This document shows positions 27,075 to 36,276 of a stretch of 64,000 nt of DNA, one piece after another. The position numbers were made by a program, and so were the translations under genes. The first letter of the stretch is position 1. The number at the start of each line of letters is the position of its first letter. The notes under the pieces are model-generated. The model had not been told where the DNA came from. It saw only the letters and a program-made list of their open reading frames with translations, and did no database searches. This stretch comes from an uncultured Vampirovibrio sp. (GTDB taxonomy: Bacteria > Cyanobacteriota > Vampirovibrionia > Gastranaerophilales > Gastranaerophilaceae): the NCBI GenBank assembly GCA_910578465.1, contig CAJTPW010000001.1, positions 310,001-374,000 of the forward strand, given 5' to 3'.

Positions 27075-28220
27075 ATGAAGGTAAGAAGCGTAGACAACAC
27101 AATCATTCAGCGAAAGAAAGATACTCAAAGCACTGTTCCTGTTGCTTTGCGTACTGTTAAAAACGATTCTTTTACTTCAACTTTAGCCTATAATAACACA
27201 CCATCTTTCAAGGGGATGGACCCGACGACATGTCTTATTGATATGTGGGCTGCAATTGCAAGAGGAGGCCTGGCCGCTTCTTTTACCGTTCAGGATATGC
27301 TTGGAACCAATTTCCCGAGAACATTTGCAGCATTGGACAGAAACAAAGACATTACAGGCAAAAACAACTATAAAGCTGCAGTAGAAGTTGCAATTCGCGA
27401 ATTTACCACAGGCCCCAGTATGTTTGTAATTCCTGCCCTTGTTCTTGCCGGCGCCTCCGGATTTTCAGGTGAAGCAAACCGGGTTCCAAAAGATACCATT
27501 GCTGTTTTCAGCAATATTATGAAGGGTACAATGAATGGTCTGCAAGAAAACAAATTTAAGGGCGTTGATTTTTCTTCAATGACGACAGCTGAAGCGCAGG
27601 AAGCCTGCAAGACAATAAAAGAAGCATTTTACAGTGATGTATTTAAAGGAATTTTTGCCCAGTATAACGAGGGCGGTTCAAATATAGATATTAAAGAATA
27701 TGTCGATTTGATGATGAAGGCTGAGCATCCCGATACTCCAAAACGAAATTTCTATATGAGTATGTTTAATAAGAAAGTTTCGGTTCTTGGTAAAGAGGTA
27801 GATTCAAAAGATGAAATTATATCTCAATTGAGCACGAAATTTGTTGCCGATAAAAAGGCTCATACAAAAGGCTGGGGCAATTTTCTGACCGCAAAAATTA
27901 TTCCGAACGGAAAAGAATTTGATATCAGTCATATTGCAGCCGATATGAAAAACTTCACGGATGATTTTGCAAGGCAATATGTAACAACGCAGAGAAAAAA
28001 TCCAAACGGCGGCAGGGTTATTCTTGAGAAGTTCATAGATAATTTGCGCAATGCGCGTATGGGTTCAAGAGTTTTAACCAACATATTAATGGTAGTTGCC
28101 ACAGGTGCCTTTATGTGTATAATTCCAAAGTTGTACACAAGAAACAAAACAAACCCTGAAACCGATGCCATATATGAACAGGTGAACCAACAAAGGAAGG
28201 GGGCTGTAAATGAAAATTAA
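27075..28220 (+). CDS. Lineage-specific membrane protein with F-x-G box, first of a pair
   Basis: A 381-residue protein I do not recognise. Residues 44-47 read SFKG, the shared box. A helical, partly hydrophobic stretch (about 50-75) precedes NFPRTFAALDRNK, and REFTTGPSMFVIPALVLAGA (about 107-127) contains the first clear membrane segment. A second segment near residues 340-358 ends CIIPKLYTRN. The middle is soluble and charged. There is no signal peptide. The last four codons overlap the next gene, so the two are translationally linked and probably act together. Confidence 0.7.
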   Translation: MKVRSVDNTIIQRKKDTQSTVPVALRTVKNDSFTSTLAYNNTPSFKGMDPTTCLIDMWAAIARGGLAASFTVQDMLGTNFPRTFAALDRNKDITGKNNYKAAVEVAIREFTTGPSMFVIPALVLAGASGFSGEANRVPKDTIAVFSNIMKGTMNGLQENKFKGVDFSSMTTAEAQEACKTIKEAFYSDVFKGIFAQYNEGGSNIDIKEYVDLMMKAEHPDTPKRNFYMSMFNKKVSVLGKEVDSKDEIISQLSTKFVADKKAHTKGWGNFLTAKIIPNGKEFDISHIAADMKNFTDDFARQYVTTQRKNPNGGRVILEKFIDNLRNARMGSRVLTNILMVVATGAFMCIIPKLYTRNKTNPETDAIYEQVNQQRKGAVNEN

Positions 28221-29247
28221 CAGTATTGCCCCAAAAATTTCCAATATGATTGGTACAAGCATTACAAATCTTGGCATAGCGTCACAAAAAAGCGGCTCTA
28301 TGGCAGATAAATTGAATAATTTTACCGAAGGACGAGGAATGAACCCCGGACGCGGTTCGTTTTTAGCTCTCATATTCTCATGTACATTAATTCCAAGGTT
28401 TCTGAAAGCTCGTGATGCTGATGAAAAAAGTGAAATTTTAAGACGTGATGTTACGACAATTTTAACTATTACCTTTGCAATGAAGGCTATTAAGGCGGGA
28501 TTATCCGATTTAATGGCAAAGAAAAAAGGTTTGCCCATGACATTTACGAATATTCCGGAAAATGCAAGCAAATTCAAGAAGGCCCTCGGCTACTTCCAGC
28601 AGCAGGGCAGGACTGCATATTCCGCCGAAGATATCACTGCAACTTATGCAAATATTGACGGTAAGGATTCTTTAACAAGAATGTTGAACTTTGTAGAGGA
28701 AAACAAGGGAAATGTCGGTAAAGTTTTGACTTTCGACAGGGCAAACCCTGCTTCATTGTTTACAAACAAGCGTAAAGACGGTGCATTAACGCTTGCTGCA
28801 AGGAAGCTTCTCGGCAATGACTTTGATTTTACAAAATCAGGCAAAGAAATTATTGCGGCAATAAAATCCAAGGATGCTGCAAATCCTGCTTTTGCAGAGA
28901 TTTCCAACATATTGAGAGATGTTGATACAAACCCGATTGCACAGTTTGGAAAAGGTATCGGAAGCAAATTCGAAACTGTTGCGCTGGCTGCTGTTGTTGC
29001 ATTTCTCGGTTTTGGGCTGCCCAAGTTAAATGAAAAAATGACCAAAGATAAATACTTTGATAAAAACGGCAACGGTCTTAAAGCGCAGTATGAAAACCCC
29101 AATACGCCAATTCCGAATATGCCAAATAAAAGTGCCTTGAGCACCTTCAGCCAGAGCCAGAGAATGGTATTCCAAAGTTTTCTTGGCGCATATAACAGTA
29201 ATGCGAGCAGCAACAACCAACAGAATGCTTTTTTAAGAAATGCTTAA
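28210..29247 (+). CDS. Lineage-specific membrane protein, second of a pair
   Basis: A 345-residue protein, not recognised. Hydrophobic segments near residues 50-66 (FLALIFSCTLIPRFL), 82-98 and 258-277 (ALAAVVAFLGFGLPKLN). The last segment ends LPKLN, like IPKLY in the upstream partner at the same relative place, which hints at common ancestry or a shared interaction. The C-terminal tail is rich in Asn, Pro and Ser. AAGGAAGGGGG is a strong ribosome site; the ATG lies inside the end of the previous gene. A terminator follows. Confidence 0.7.
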   Translation: MKINSIAPKISNMIGTSITNLGIASQKSGSMADKLNNFTEGRGMNPGRGSFLALIFSCTLIPRFLKARDADEKSEILRRDVTTILTITFAMKAIKAGLSDLMAKKKGLPMTFTNIPENASKFKKALGYFQQQGRTAYSAEDITATYANIDGKDSLTRMLNFVEENKGNVGKVLTFDRANPASLFTNKRKDGALTLAARKLLGNDFDFTKSGKEIIAAIKSKDAANPAFAEISNILRDVDTNPIAQFGKGIGSKFETVALAAVVAFLGFGLPKLNEKMTKDKYFDKNGNGLKAQYENPNTPIPNMPNKSALSTFSQSQRMVFQSFLGAYNSNASSNNQQNAFLRNA

Positions 29248-29248
29248 A

Positions 29249-29282
29249 AAAATCCCTAAAAAGTATTGGTTTTAGGGATTTT
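29249..29282. terminator. Bidirectional intrinsic terminator
   Basis: Thirteen-base perfect arms AAAATCCCTAAAA and TTTTAGGGATTTT with an 8-base loop, flanked by A-run and T-run, between two converging genes. It should stop transcription from both sides. Confidence 0.85.
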
Positions 29283-29311
29283 ACTTGCAAATTTTTATCT
29301 GATTTTAAAGT

Positions 29312-29692
29312 TTATTCTTGATATGATAATGTATCATAAGCTTTTGCTACAATTTTCCATTCACCGTTCAGCTTTGCAAGGGTTAAGAAATCCGTAAAAT
29401 TATATCCGTGCCAATTGTCTTCAATTATTCTTACAATTGCGACAGATTTTTCAAGTGTAATTATATCAATTCTTTTAACATAATCCTCACTGCAAGCGCC
29501 GGCTTTATCTATGCCATCATAAAATAACCGGATCGTACCTTCTTGAGTTGTATTTTTATCCAATTGCCCAAATATTACAGCGTTTGGGTGAAAATATGGT
29601 TTAACAATTTCACTGTTCCCATTTTTTACAGCTTCCGTAAATTTTTTTGCAATTTCTTCCACTTTTTTGTATTCGCTAAAATCTTCTCTCAT
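29312..29692 (-). CDS. NTF2-like (lumazine-binding-like/SnoaL fold) protein
   Basis: A 126-residue small protein with the NTF2-like cone fold pattern: an N-terminal helix (VEEIAKKFTEAVKNGN), YFHPNAVIFG, then a run of strands ending LTLAKLNGEWKIVAKAYD. Such proteins bind small hydrophobic ligands or act on them; the substrate is unknown. A strong AAAGGAG site precedes the ATG. It is divergent from an HxlR regulator with an operator-like palindrome in between, so it is likely the regulator's target. Confidence 0.75.
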   Translation of the reverse strand: MREDFSEYKKVEEIAKKFTEAVKNGNSEIVKPYFHPNAVIFGQLDKNTTQEGTIRLFYDGIDKAGACSEDYVKRIDIITLEKSVAIVRIIEDNWHGYNFTDFLTLAKLNGEWKIVAKAYDTLSYQE

Positions 29693-29759
29693 AAAATTCT
29701 CCTTTTGAATAAATCATTATTATGATAAATTTTTACTATAACTTATTCAAGTACTAACA

Positions 29760-29782
29760 TTTTGGTTATATACTAACCAAAA
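29760..29782. promoter_or_regulatory. Palindromic operator of the HxlR/NTF2-like divergent pair
   Basis: Perfect 9-base arms TTTTGGTTA and TAACCAAAA with a 5-base spacer. TACTAAC also occurs as a direct repeat at 29752-29758 and 29771-29777. The site lies directly before the regulator's ribosome site, as expected for autoregulation. Confidence 0.65.
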
Positions 29783-29792
29783 GGAGAACAAT

Positions 29793-30137
29793 ATGGAAAA
29801 AGACTGTCTTAAGACCGTTGAAAGTTTTGATAAAACAGGATTTAATCATACAATGTCTTTAATCAGCGGTAAATATAAATTGACTGTGCTTTATGCAATA
29901 TACAGATTTAAAGTAATCAGATATAATGAACTGAAAAGATATTTGGGAATAGTATCACACAAAACTTTAAGCGGTACCTTAAAAGAGCTTGAAGCCGATA
30001 ATCTTATTCAAAGAAAAGAATATCCTCAAATTCCGCCGAAGGTTGAGTACTCGCTCTCAAATCAGGGCGAGACTTTTATTCCGATTTTGTATTCGCTTTG
30101 TGAATGGGGCGAAAAGCATATGGGAATGCAAATATAA
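29793..30137 (+). CDS. HxlR-family winged-helix transcription regulator
   Basis: A 114-residue DNA-binding protein. MSLISGKYKLTVLYAI and RYNELKRYLGIVSHKTLSGTLKELEADNLI give the winged helix; PKVEYSLSNQGETFIPIL is the typical HxlR closing segment. The single Cys5 is at the place of the redox-active Cys in HypR/YodB-type sensors, so it may sense electrophiles or quinones; this is inference. AAAGGAG ribosome site. It faces an NTF2-like gene across a shared palindrome. Confidence 0.88.
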   Translation: MEKDCLKTVESFDKTGFNHTMSLISGKYKLTVLYAIYRFKVIRYNELKRYLGIVSHKTLSGTLKELEADNLIQRKEYPQIPPKVEYSLSNQGETFIPILYSLCEWGEKHMGMQI

Positions 30138-30152
30138 TCTTATTGTAAATAT

Positions 30153-30884
30153 TCAGCTTACAACCTTTAGCCTTTTTCTTGTATTGGATTTTTTGGAATA
30201 AATTTCAACAATTCTTCCCACAAGTGCTTTTGTTGTGTCTGAATCGGGTTTTTCTACTATATATTTTTTATAATACCGAACTGCAAAATGACGCTTTTCA
30301 AGCTTATCAAAACATATACCGAGCCCTAAGTTTGCCCTGAAATAATCAGGTTTTATTTTTAAAATTTGTTTAAAAACTTTTGCGGCCTCTTCAAATTCGC
30401 CAAGCTGCATATAGAGCCCCGCTTTATGGTTATGGCACAGGATAAAATCAGGTCTTTCTTCAAGGATTTTTTCATAAATCATCAAAGAAATTTCAGGCTC
30501 CTCTAAAAGCTCATGCGAAATTGCAAGTTGAATTTGTGCATTCAAATTTTTTGGATTAAGCATTATTGCCTTTTGAAAACAAAAAACTGCTTTATAAGGC
30601 TCTGCGTTTAAAAGGTGGTTTATACCAAGTTCATAATGGATTTCAAAAGTTTCTTCCGAAATTTTTTTTGCCATATTCAAATATTTTACGGCCTTATCGT
30701 ATTCTTTTAAAATTTTATAAGCTTTTGACAGGCTGATATAAGTTTTTATGTTTTCTTTGTCAATCATTAGTGAGTTTAAATATGAAACAACAGCATTTTT
30801 GTACTGTTTTTGCTTCATAAAATTTTGTGCCGCCGTATGATAATTTAAGGCTTGCTCTATATTTTTTGTGGCTTGGATTGTCAT
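30153..30884 (-). CDS. TPR repeat protein
   Basis: A 243-residue soluble protein with about six TPR units, for instance KEYDKAVKYLNMAKKI, AEPYKAVFCFQKAIMLNPKN and GEFEEAAKVFKQILKIKPDY. The C-terminus is basic (KKSNTRKRLKVV). I chose the ATG with AGAGGAG just upstream over a TTG five codons earlier. It is a scaffold protein with no enzymatic domain; partner unknown. It is convergent with the HxlR gene and 15 bases away. Confidence 0.82.
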   Translation of the reverse strand: MTIQATKNIEQALNYHTAAQNFMKQKQYKNAVVSYLNSLMIDKENIKTYISLSKAYKILKEYDKAVKYLNMAKKISEETFEIHYELGINHLLNAEPYKAVFCFQKAIMLNPKNLNAQIQLAISHELLEEPEISLMIYEKILEERPDFILCHNHKAGLYMQLGEFEEAAKVFKQILKIKPDYFRANLGLGICFDKLEKRHFAVRYYKKYIVEKPDSDTTKALVGRIVEIYSKKSNTRKRLKVVS

Positions 30885-31024
30885 AAACTCCTCTTTCAAA
30901 TAAAAGTGTATCTGTTTTTATTTGAAAAAAGATTAATCGCCCGATTTAATTTTATCTAAACCTTAAGGTTAATTTTGTTATGATATAATTCATTAAAAGA
31001 TAATTATAAAAGGATGCACCATAA

Positions 31025-31873
31025 ATGGATAAAAGCTTTAACACTCTTATGACGGATTTTTTAGGCAAAATAGACTTGGGACTTTTGTTCAAAGTTGCAA
31101 TTGAGCTTATGCTGTTTGTAATTGTTTTGAATGTTATAAACAAACTTATAAATAAAGTTTTTGTAAAAATCATTCTCAGAATGAAAGATTTAGAGACAAA
31201 AAAGCAATATAACACCTTGCGTTTGGTTTCAATGTCTGTTGCCGATACTATTTTAATCCTTTTTTTCGGGACGAATATTTTACAGGATCTGGGCATTGAT
31301 ATGAAGCCAATTCTTGCAACTGCAGGGGTTTTAGGTATTGCAGTCGGCTTTGGTGCGCAGCGCTTTGTTCAAGATGTAATCGCAGGGCTTAATATTCTTT
31401 TAACGGGGCAAATAAGAGTCGGCGATGTTGTAAAAGTACAGGGTGTTGCAGGTACTGTTGAGCGCGTAACTCTTACTATGGTAGTGCTTCGTTCTTATGA
31501 GGGGTGTGTACATTATATAAGAAACGGGCTTATTGACATTATTACAAACCAAACAAGAGATTTTTCATTCGCCGTTTTGGATGTTACCGTTGCCTATAAA
31601 GAAGATATAGCGCATGTGATGGAAGTTTTAAAAGAAACGGGTGATGAGTTAAAGGCTACCCCTGATTTTGAAGAAAAAATCCTTGATGATATTGAAATAT
31701 TAGGGCTTGATAGTTTTCTTGACAGCTCAATTCTTGTAAAATGCAGGATAAAAACATATCCTCAATTTCAGTGGGAAGTTAAAAGGAAGTTTAATCTGAT
31801 GATTAAAGAAAAATTTGATAAACTCGGTATCGAAATTCCGTTCCCGCAGCTTGTTGTAACAAAGGCAGAATAG
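31025..31873 (+). CDS. Small-conductance mechanosensitive channel (MscS family)
   Basis: A 282-residue inner-membrane channel that opens under membrane tension to release solutes. Three membrane segments (about 18-38, 62-82, 90-112), the pore helix with alternating small residues (LGIAVGFGAQRFVQDVIAGL), then the beta domain (IRVGDVVKVQGVAGTVERV) and the alpha/beta cytoplasmic cage. Length is normal for short MscS/YkuT-like proteins. AAAGGA lies ten bases before the ATG, and a TATAAT -10 lies further upstream. A terminator separates it from pepA. Confidence 0.92.
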   Translation: MDKSFNTLMTDFLGKIDLGLLFKVAIELMLFVIVLNVINKLINKVFVKIILRMKDLETKKQYNTLRLVSMSVADTILILFFGTNILQDLGIDMKPILATAGVLGIAVGFGAQRFVQDVIAGLNILLTGQIRVGDVVKVQGVAGTVERVTLTMVVLRSYEGCVHYIRNGLIDIITNQTRDFSFAVLDVTVAYKEDIAHVMEVLKETGDELKATPDFEEKILDDIEILGLDSFLDSSILVKCRIKTYPQFQWEVKRKFNLMIKEKFDKLGIEIPFPQLVVTKAE

Positions 31874-31936
31874 AGGTCTCGCCTGCGACAAACGCGAGGT
31901 TAAGGTTTTGGCACTTACAAGAATTGCGGATAATGT

Positions 31937-31970
31937 AAAACCCGCCTCTTTTGTTCAGGGCGGGTTTTTT
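31937..31970. terminator. Intrinsic terminator between mscS and pepA
   Basis: Arms AAAACCCGCC and GGCGGGTTTT, followed by further T residues, between two converging genes; works in both directions. A second, shorter hairpin (CTCGC/GCGAG) lies about 50 bases upstream. Confidence 0.85.
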
Positions 31971-32000
31971 AAAGATTTTTACCGTTTCTTTTGTAAATGG

Positions 32001-33458
32001 TTATTTTGCAATGTGTTGGATTAATGTGCGGACCATTGCAGCGGTTGCGCCTTTGTTGAGTTCTTTATAAGGTTTATCCAAAAATGCCGTTCCTGCAATG
32101 TCAAGGTGAGCCCATTTTTTGGCTTTTGTAAAGTTTGACAAAAACCTTGCAGCCGTGCTTGCGCCCGCATATCTTGAACCTGTATTTCTCATATCTGCGA
32201 TATCGGATTTTAAATTATCCTGCATATCATCTAAAATAGGCATTTGCCAAAGATTTTCACCTGCTTCTTTACTGTCTTCGATAATTTCTTTTACAAATTC
32301 TTCATCATTACCCATAATGCCTGTTATCGTATTTCCAAGAGCTACGATTACAGCCCCTGTAAGCGTTGCAACGTCAATGACTTCATCAACATTTAATTCA
32401 TCGGCATAAGTCAAAGCATCCGCAAGGGTTAAACGGCCTTCGGCGTCTGTATTGTCCACTTCGATTGTTTTTCCGTTCTTTGCAATTAAAACATCACCTA
32501 CTTTATAGCTTGAGCCCGATGGCATATTTTCACAAAGCGCAGAAAGCATATGTACTTCAATATTCGGTTTCATTTTTGCTATTGCTTTCATAACGCCTAA
32601 AACGCAAGCACAGCCTGACATATCAGTTTTCATCGTAAGCATTGAAGCGGGAGGTTTAATATCCAGGCCGCCTGAATCAAAAGTAATACCCTTTCCTATG
32701 ATTGCAATTTTCTTTTCAGGGTTTTCGGGGGTGTATTTTATGTGAATGAACTTCGGTTCTTGAATGCTTCCCTGCCCCACAGCCAAAAATGCATTAAAAT
32801 TCATTGTTTTCAGCTCATCTTTGCCAAAAACTTTTATTTCAAACCCATTTTCATTTGCAAGTTTTGTTGCAATTTCCGAAATTTTAGCAGGCGTTGCAAA
32901 TTCTGCGGGCTCTGAAATTAAATCTTTTGTAAAATCCATAGCATCGCCCGTTATAACCGCTTTTTCAATTGCGGGAGTCATCTTTTCGGGTTTGCAGTGG
33001 ATAATTTCAACACGTTCGATTTTTTCTTCATTTTTCTTTGATTTGTATTTATCAAAATCATATTCACCCATTATGGCGCCAAGTGCCGTATTATATGCAA
33101 TTTTGCAGCAGCACATATTTCCGTTGTTTTGGAAGTTAAATGCAACCGTTTTTTTTCTGCTTAATTTTTCTGCCTGTTTAATAGTTTTTGCGGCAATTTC
33201 TCTAACTTTATCAACGTTGAATTCTTCCTTTTTTCCAAGCCCAACAGCTAAAATTTTAGCGTCACAAACAGGAAGTGCGAAGGTTTCAAGGTATTTTCCT
33301 TTAAAGTTTTCAATCTCAAGAATATTTTTTGAAACAACATTGTCATATTTTTCATCCAGACTTTTTTGGGTATCGTTTAAAGTTTTATCATCCTCAAAAA
33401 AGCCTGTGACAATAACATCCGCTTCGGTTTCCTGCGGCAATTTTGCATAAATTTCCAT
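32001..33458 (-). CDS. pepA: Leucyl aminopeptidase (M17)
   Basis: A 485-residue cytosolic di-metal aminopeptidase, hexameric in the family. The M17 signature NTDAEGRL is present, with upstream GITFDSGGLDIKP and MKTDMSG carrying the metal and substrate lysine/aspartate ligands. The N-terminal ligand-free domain occupies about residues 1-170. A longer frame reaches upstream, but the 14 extra residues are hydrophobic and unlike the family; this ATG begins MEIYAKLP, the usual first strand. It is 47 bases downstream of trmFO on the same strand, so probably an operon. Confidence 0.93.
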   Translation of the reverse strand: MEIYAKLPQETEADVIVTGFFEDDKTLNDTQKSLDEKYDNVVSKNILEIENFKGKYLETFALPVCDAKILAVGLGKKEEFNVDKVREIAAKTIKQAEKLSRKKTVAFNFQNNGNMCCCKIAYNTALGAIMGEYDFDKYKSKKNEEKIERVEIIHCKPEKMTPAIEKAVITGDAMDFTKDLISEPAEFATPAKISEIATKLANENGFEIKVFGKDELKTMNFNAFLAVGQGSIQEPKFIHIKYTPENPEKKIAIIGKGITFDSGGLDIKPPASMLTMKTDMSGCACVLGVMKAIAKMKPNIEVHMLSALCENMPSGSSYKVGDVLIAKNGKTIEVDNTDAEGRLTLADALTYADELNVDEVIDVATLTGAVIVALGNTITGIMGNDEEFVKEIIEDSKEAGENLWQMPILDDMQDNLKSDIADMRNTGSRYAGASTAARFLSNFTKAKKWAHLDIAGTAFLDKPYKELNKGATAAMVRTLIQHIAK

Positions 33459-33505
33459 AAAAAATGTACTCCATTTAACAAATATTACAAATATTAACAA
33501 ATAAG

Positions 33506-34867
33506 TTATAGCACATTTTTCAAATTCTGAATATATTCAATTGCACGATTTGAATAAAGAGTATTTTTTTCTTCTTTGTTTTTCCTTATGTGGCGGGGCA
33601 TTTCCATTTCTTTAATTATTCCCCAGTTTGAATTTACCGGTTGGAAATTTTTGTGTCCGTCAAATGTTATGTAATCCACAAGGGCGCCAAGCATTGATAC
33701 GGGTTCAAGCTGTATCAGAGGTTTGTTTTCAACATGTCTTGATATATTTATTGCAGCTAAAAGTCCTGTTGCAATGCTTTCCGTATATCCTTCAACCCCT
33801 GTAATCTGCCCCGCAAAAAAGAGGTTTGGGTTTGAAATTGTTTGCAGATGTTTGTTTAAAATTTTAGGGCTGTTTATAAAAGTATTTGCATGCATTACGC
33901 CATACCTTGTAATTTCAGAGTTTTCAAGCCCGGGGATTGATTGAATTAAACGTTTTTGTTCTCCCCATTTTAAATTTGTCTGAAAACCGACAAGGTTATA
34001 TAAATTTGCCTCTTTGTCATCCTGTCGAAGCTGGACCACCGCATAAAACTGTTGTTTTTTATATTTTGCTTCATCCTCAGGACCTTTAAAAAGGCGTCTG
34101 TCAAAGAGCCCCACGGGCTTCATGGGGCCAAAGCGAAGTGTGTCGACACCACGTTTTGCCATCTGTTCGATAGGCATACAGCCTTCAAAGAATTTCGCCT
34201 TTTTGGCTGCTTCTTTTTCAAAATCTTTAAGTTCAATTTTTTCAGCGTTTATTAAAATGTTGTAAAAATTTTCATACTCTTCACGCGAGAGCGGGCAATT
34301 GATAAAATCCGCATCTCCCTTGTCCCAGCGTGCACCAAAAAAGGCTTTCTCAAAGTTTATGCTTTCTTTTTTAACAATAGGTGCTATTGCATCAAAAAAA
34401 TTGAAATGCTCTTCACCAAAGGTTTCCCTTATATGCGCACAAAACGCGGGGGATGTTAAGGGTCCTGATGCAACAAGGGTTATACCGTCTTTGGGGATTT
34501 CCGTCATCTCTTCATTTATAACGTTTATGTTTTTGTGGTTTTGAATTTTTTCGGTTATGACGCCGCTGAAGCCGAAACGGTCAATTGATAAGGAATTTCC
34601 CGATGGAACGGAATGGGCGTGCGCTTCTTTAATTAAAGTTGAACCCAAAATTTCAATTTCTTTCTTTAAAAGTCCGCTTGCAGAAGTTGTTGAAACGGAA
34701 CCAAGGCTGTTAGAGCAGACAAATTCAGCAAAATCGCCCGTTGTATGCGCACCTGTTTGCTTTTTCGGGCGCATTTCATATAAGTTTATCTGATGACCCT
34801 TCTCTGCAAGGTATAGTGCTGCCTCTGAACCTGCAAGCCCTCCGCCGATTATGTTTATCTTTTCCAT
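33506..34867 (-). CDS. trmFO: Methylenetetrahydrofolate-tRNA (uracil-54-C5) methyltransferase
   Basis: A 453-residue FAD-dependent enzyme forming ribothymidine 54 in tRNA with methylene-THF as carbon donor. FAD motif IIGGGLAGSEAA at residues 5-16, then EMRPKKQTGAHTT and EFVCSNSLGS with the catalytic Cys region, and GQITGVEGYTESIATGLLAA near the end. Length matches the family. AAAGGA ribosome site seven bases upstream. Its divergent neighbour rlmN also modifies RNA. Confidence 0.95.
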   Translation of the reverse strand: MEKINIIGGGLAGSEAALYLAEKGHQINLYEMRPKKQTGAHTTGDFAEFVCSNSLGSVSTTSASGLLKKEIEILGSTLIKEAHAHSVPSGNSLSIDRFGFSGVITEKIQNHKNINVINEEMTEIPKDGITLVASGPLTSPAFCAHIRETFGEEHFNFFDAIAPIVKKESINFEKAFFGARWDKGDADFINCPLSREEYENFYNILINAEKIELKDFEKEAAKKAKFFEGCMPIEQMAKRGVDTLRFGPMKPVGLFDRRLFKGPEDEAKYKKQQFYAVVQLRQDDKEANLYNLVGFQTNLKWGEQKRLIQSIPGLENSEITRYGVMHANTFINSPKILNKHLQTISNPNLFFAGQITGVEGYTESIATGLLAAINISRHVENKPLIQLEPVSMLGALVDYITFDGHKNFQPVNSNWGIIKEMEMPRHIRKNKEEKNTLYSNRAIEYIQNLKNVL

Positions 34868-34916
34868 TTAAAAATCCTTTTAATATCCCCTTTATTTTAT
34901 GTTAAAATTTTTCATT

Positions 34917-36020
34917 ATGGAAGTGCGAAGCGAGAAAATGGAACAGGCAAAACAAGAGAGTGAAAAAATAAGGCTTTCAGGGCTTGATAAAAATGAGCTT
35001 GAAGCTTTGATGGAAACTTTGGGCGAGAAAAAGTTTAGAGCGGGGCAGGTTTTTTCCTGGCTTTATGTTAAAAATGCAAAAACTTTTGATGAAATGTCAG
35101 ATATTAAAAAGGATTTACGGGAAAAGCTCAAGGAATGCGCCATAATTACTGATGTTAAGATTAAAACAAAACAAATAAGCTCGGATGGTACGCTTAAATA
35201 TTTGCTTGAATACAAAGATGGAAACACGGCAGAATGTGTTCTTATGCGCTTTGATAACCGTGCAAATTTAACAGCTTGTGTAAGTTCTCAAATCGGCTGT
35301 GCTATGGGCTGTAAGTTTTGCGCCACGGGGCGGAGAGGGATTATAAGAAACCTTGAACCGTATGAAATTTTGGAGCAGATTTTAACAATCCAAAGGGATA
35401 CGGGTTTGAAGGTTACAAATGTTGTTTTTATGGGGCAGGGCGAGCCTTTCAATAATTACGAAAACGTTATACGTGCAATTGAACTTATAAACACTTGCCT
35501 TACAATAGGGATAAGGCGCATCACGGTTTCTACCTGCGGAATTGTACCTAAAATTTATGATGTTTCAAATGAGGATTTGGTGCCAACCCTTGCAATATCT
35601 TTACATGCGCCAAACAGTGTGCTTCGTGAGAAAATTATGCCTGTTGAAAAAAGGTATAATCTGGCGGACCTTAAAAAGGCGCTGCAGCATTACAGCGAAA
35701 AAACCGGAAAGCGCGTAACCCTTGAATACGTGCTGATTGGCAAGTTGAATGACACAAAAGAGTGTGCGGCGGAATTGGCGCATTTTATGAAGGATTTGAA
35801 ATGCAACGTGAATTTAATTCCCTATAACCCTGTAGAACCGTGCGATAACGGAGCTTTGACGTTTAAAAAGCCTGATAAAAAGGATATTATGAAGTTTAAA
35901 TATATCCTTGAAGCCTCGGGGAAAAAGGTGACCGTCCGACTTGAACGCGGTGCAGACATTGATGCCGCCTGCGGCCAATTGAAGGGGAAAATGGAATTGG
36001 CGCAGAATGGAAAAAGTTGA
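34917..36020 (+). CDS. rlmN: Dual-specificity RNA methyltransferase RlmN (radical SAM)
   Basis: About 367 residues. Methylates C2 of A2503 in 23S rRNA and A37 of some tRNAs. Radical-SAM cluster cysteines are CAMGCKFC (Cys128, 132, 135); GQGEPFNNY and the catalytic late Cys in DAACGQL (near residue 347) follow. The start is uncertain: an ATG at 34899 overlaps a -10-like TAAAAT (34903-34908), so I prefer the ATG eight bases after that hexamer, which would make the mRNA leaderless. A third ATG lies at 34938. No start has a Shine-Dalgarno. Confidence 0.92.
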   Translation: MEVRSEKMEQAKQESEKIRLSGLDKNELEALMETLGEKKFRAGQVFSWLYVKNAKTFDEMSDIKKDLREKLKECAIITDVKIKTKQISSDGTLKYLLEYKDGNTAECVLMRFDNRANLTACVSSQIGCAMGCKFCATGRRGIIRNLEPYEILEQILTIQRDTGLKVTNVVFMGQGEPFNNYENVIRAIELINTCLTIGIRRITVSTCGIVPKIYDVSNEDLVPTLAISLHAPNSVLREKIMPVEKRYNLADLKKALQHYSEKTGKRVTLEYVLIGKLNDTKECAAELAHFMKDLKCNVNLIPYNPVEPCDNGALTFKKPDKKDIMKFKYILEASGKKVTVRLERGADIDAACGQLKGKMELAQNGKS

Positions 36021-36108
36021 AGATTTAAAGGATAGGATTTATTTTAGAAATATTGGGCAAGTATGTCCAACCTGCAGGCTGCAGACTTCTTTACTAAGCG
36101 CTTTCTAA
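36007..36108 (+). CDS. Possible 33-residue CxxC peptide or decayed gene
   Basis: A short frame that overlaps the end of rlmN and reads MEKVEDLKDRIYFRNIG followed by VCPTCRLQTS. Just after its stop another frame reads FDCGEDIADHVKNC, which has a Cys/His pattern too. Together they could be one small zinc-binding protein broken by a frameshift. The ribosome site is weak. The rest of the interval up to 36276 shows no other gene. Confidence 0.25.
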   Translation: MEKVEDLKDRIYFRNIGQVCPTCRLQTSLLSAF

Positions 36109-36276
36109 ATTTGACTGCGGGGAAGATATTGCAGACCATGTAAAAAATTGTAACTTTTTGTTAAACGAATAGCAAAAAACTTCTTTTTTACTTTTTATAC
36201 TTGAGCAAATAATAATTTTGCATACATGCAAGTTAAATGCGTTGTTAGGTATAGTTTTATAAGAAAGAGAGCGGTT

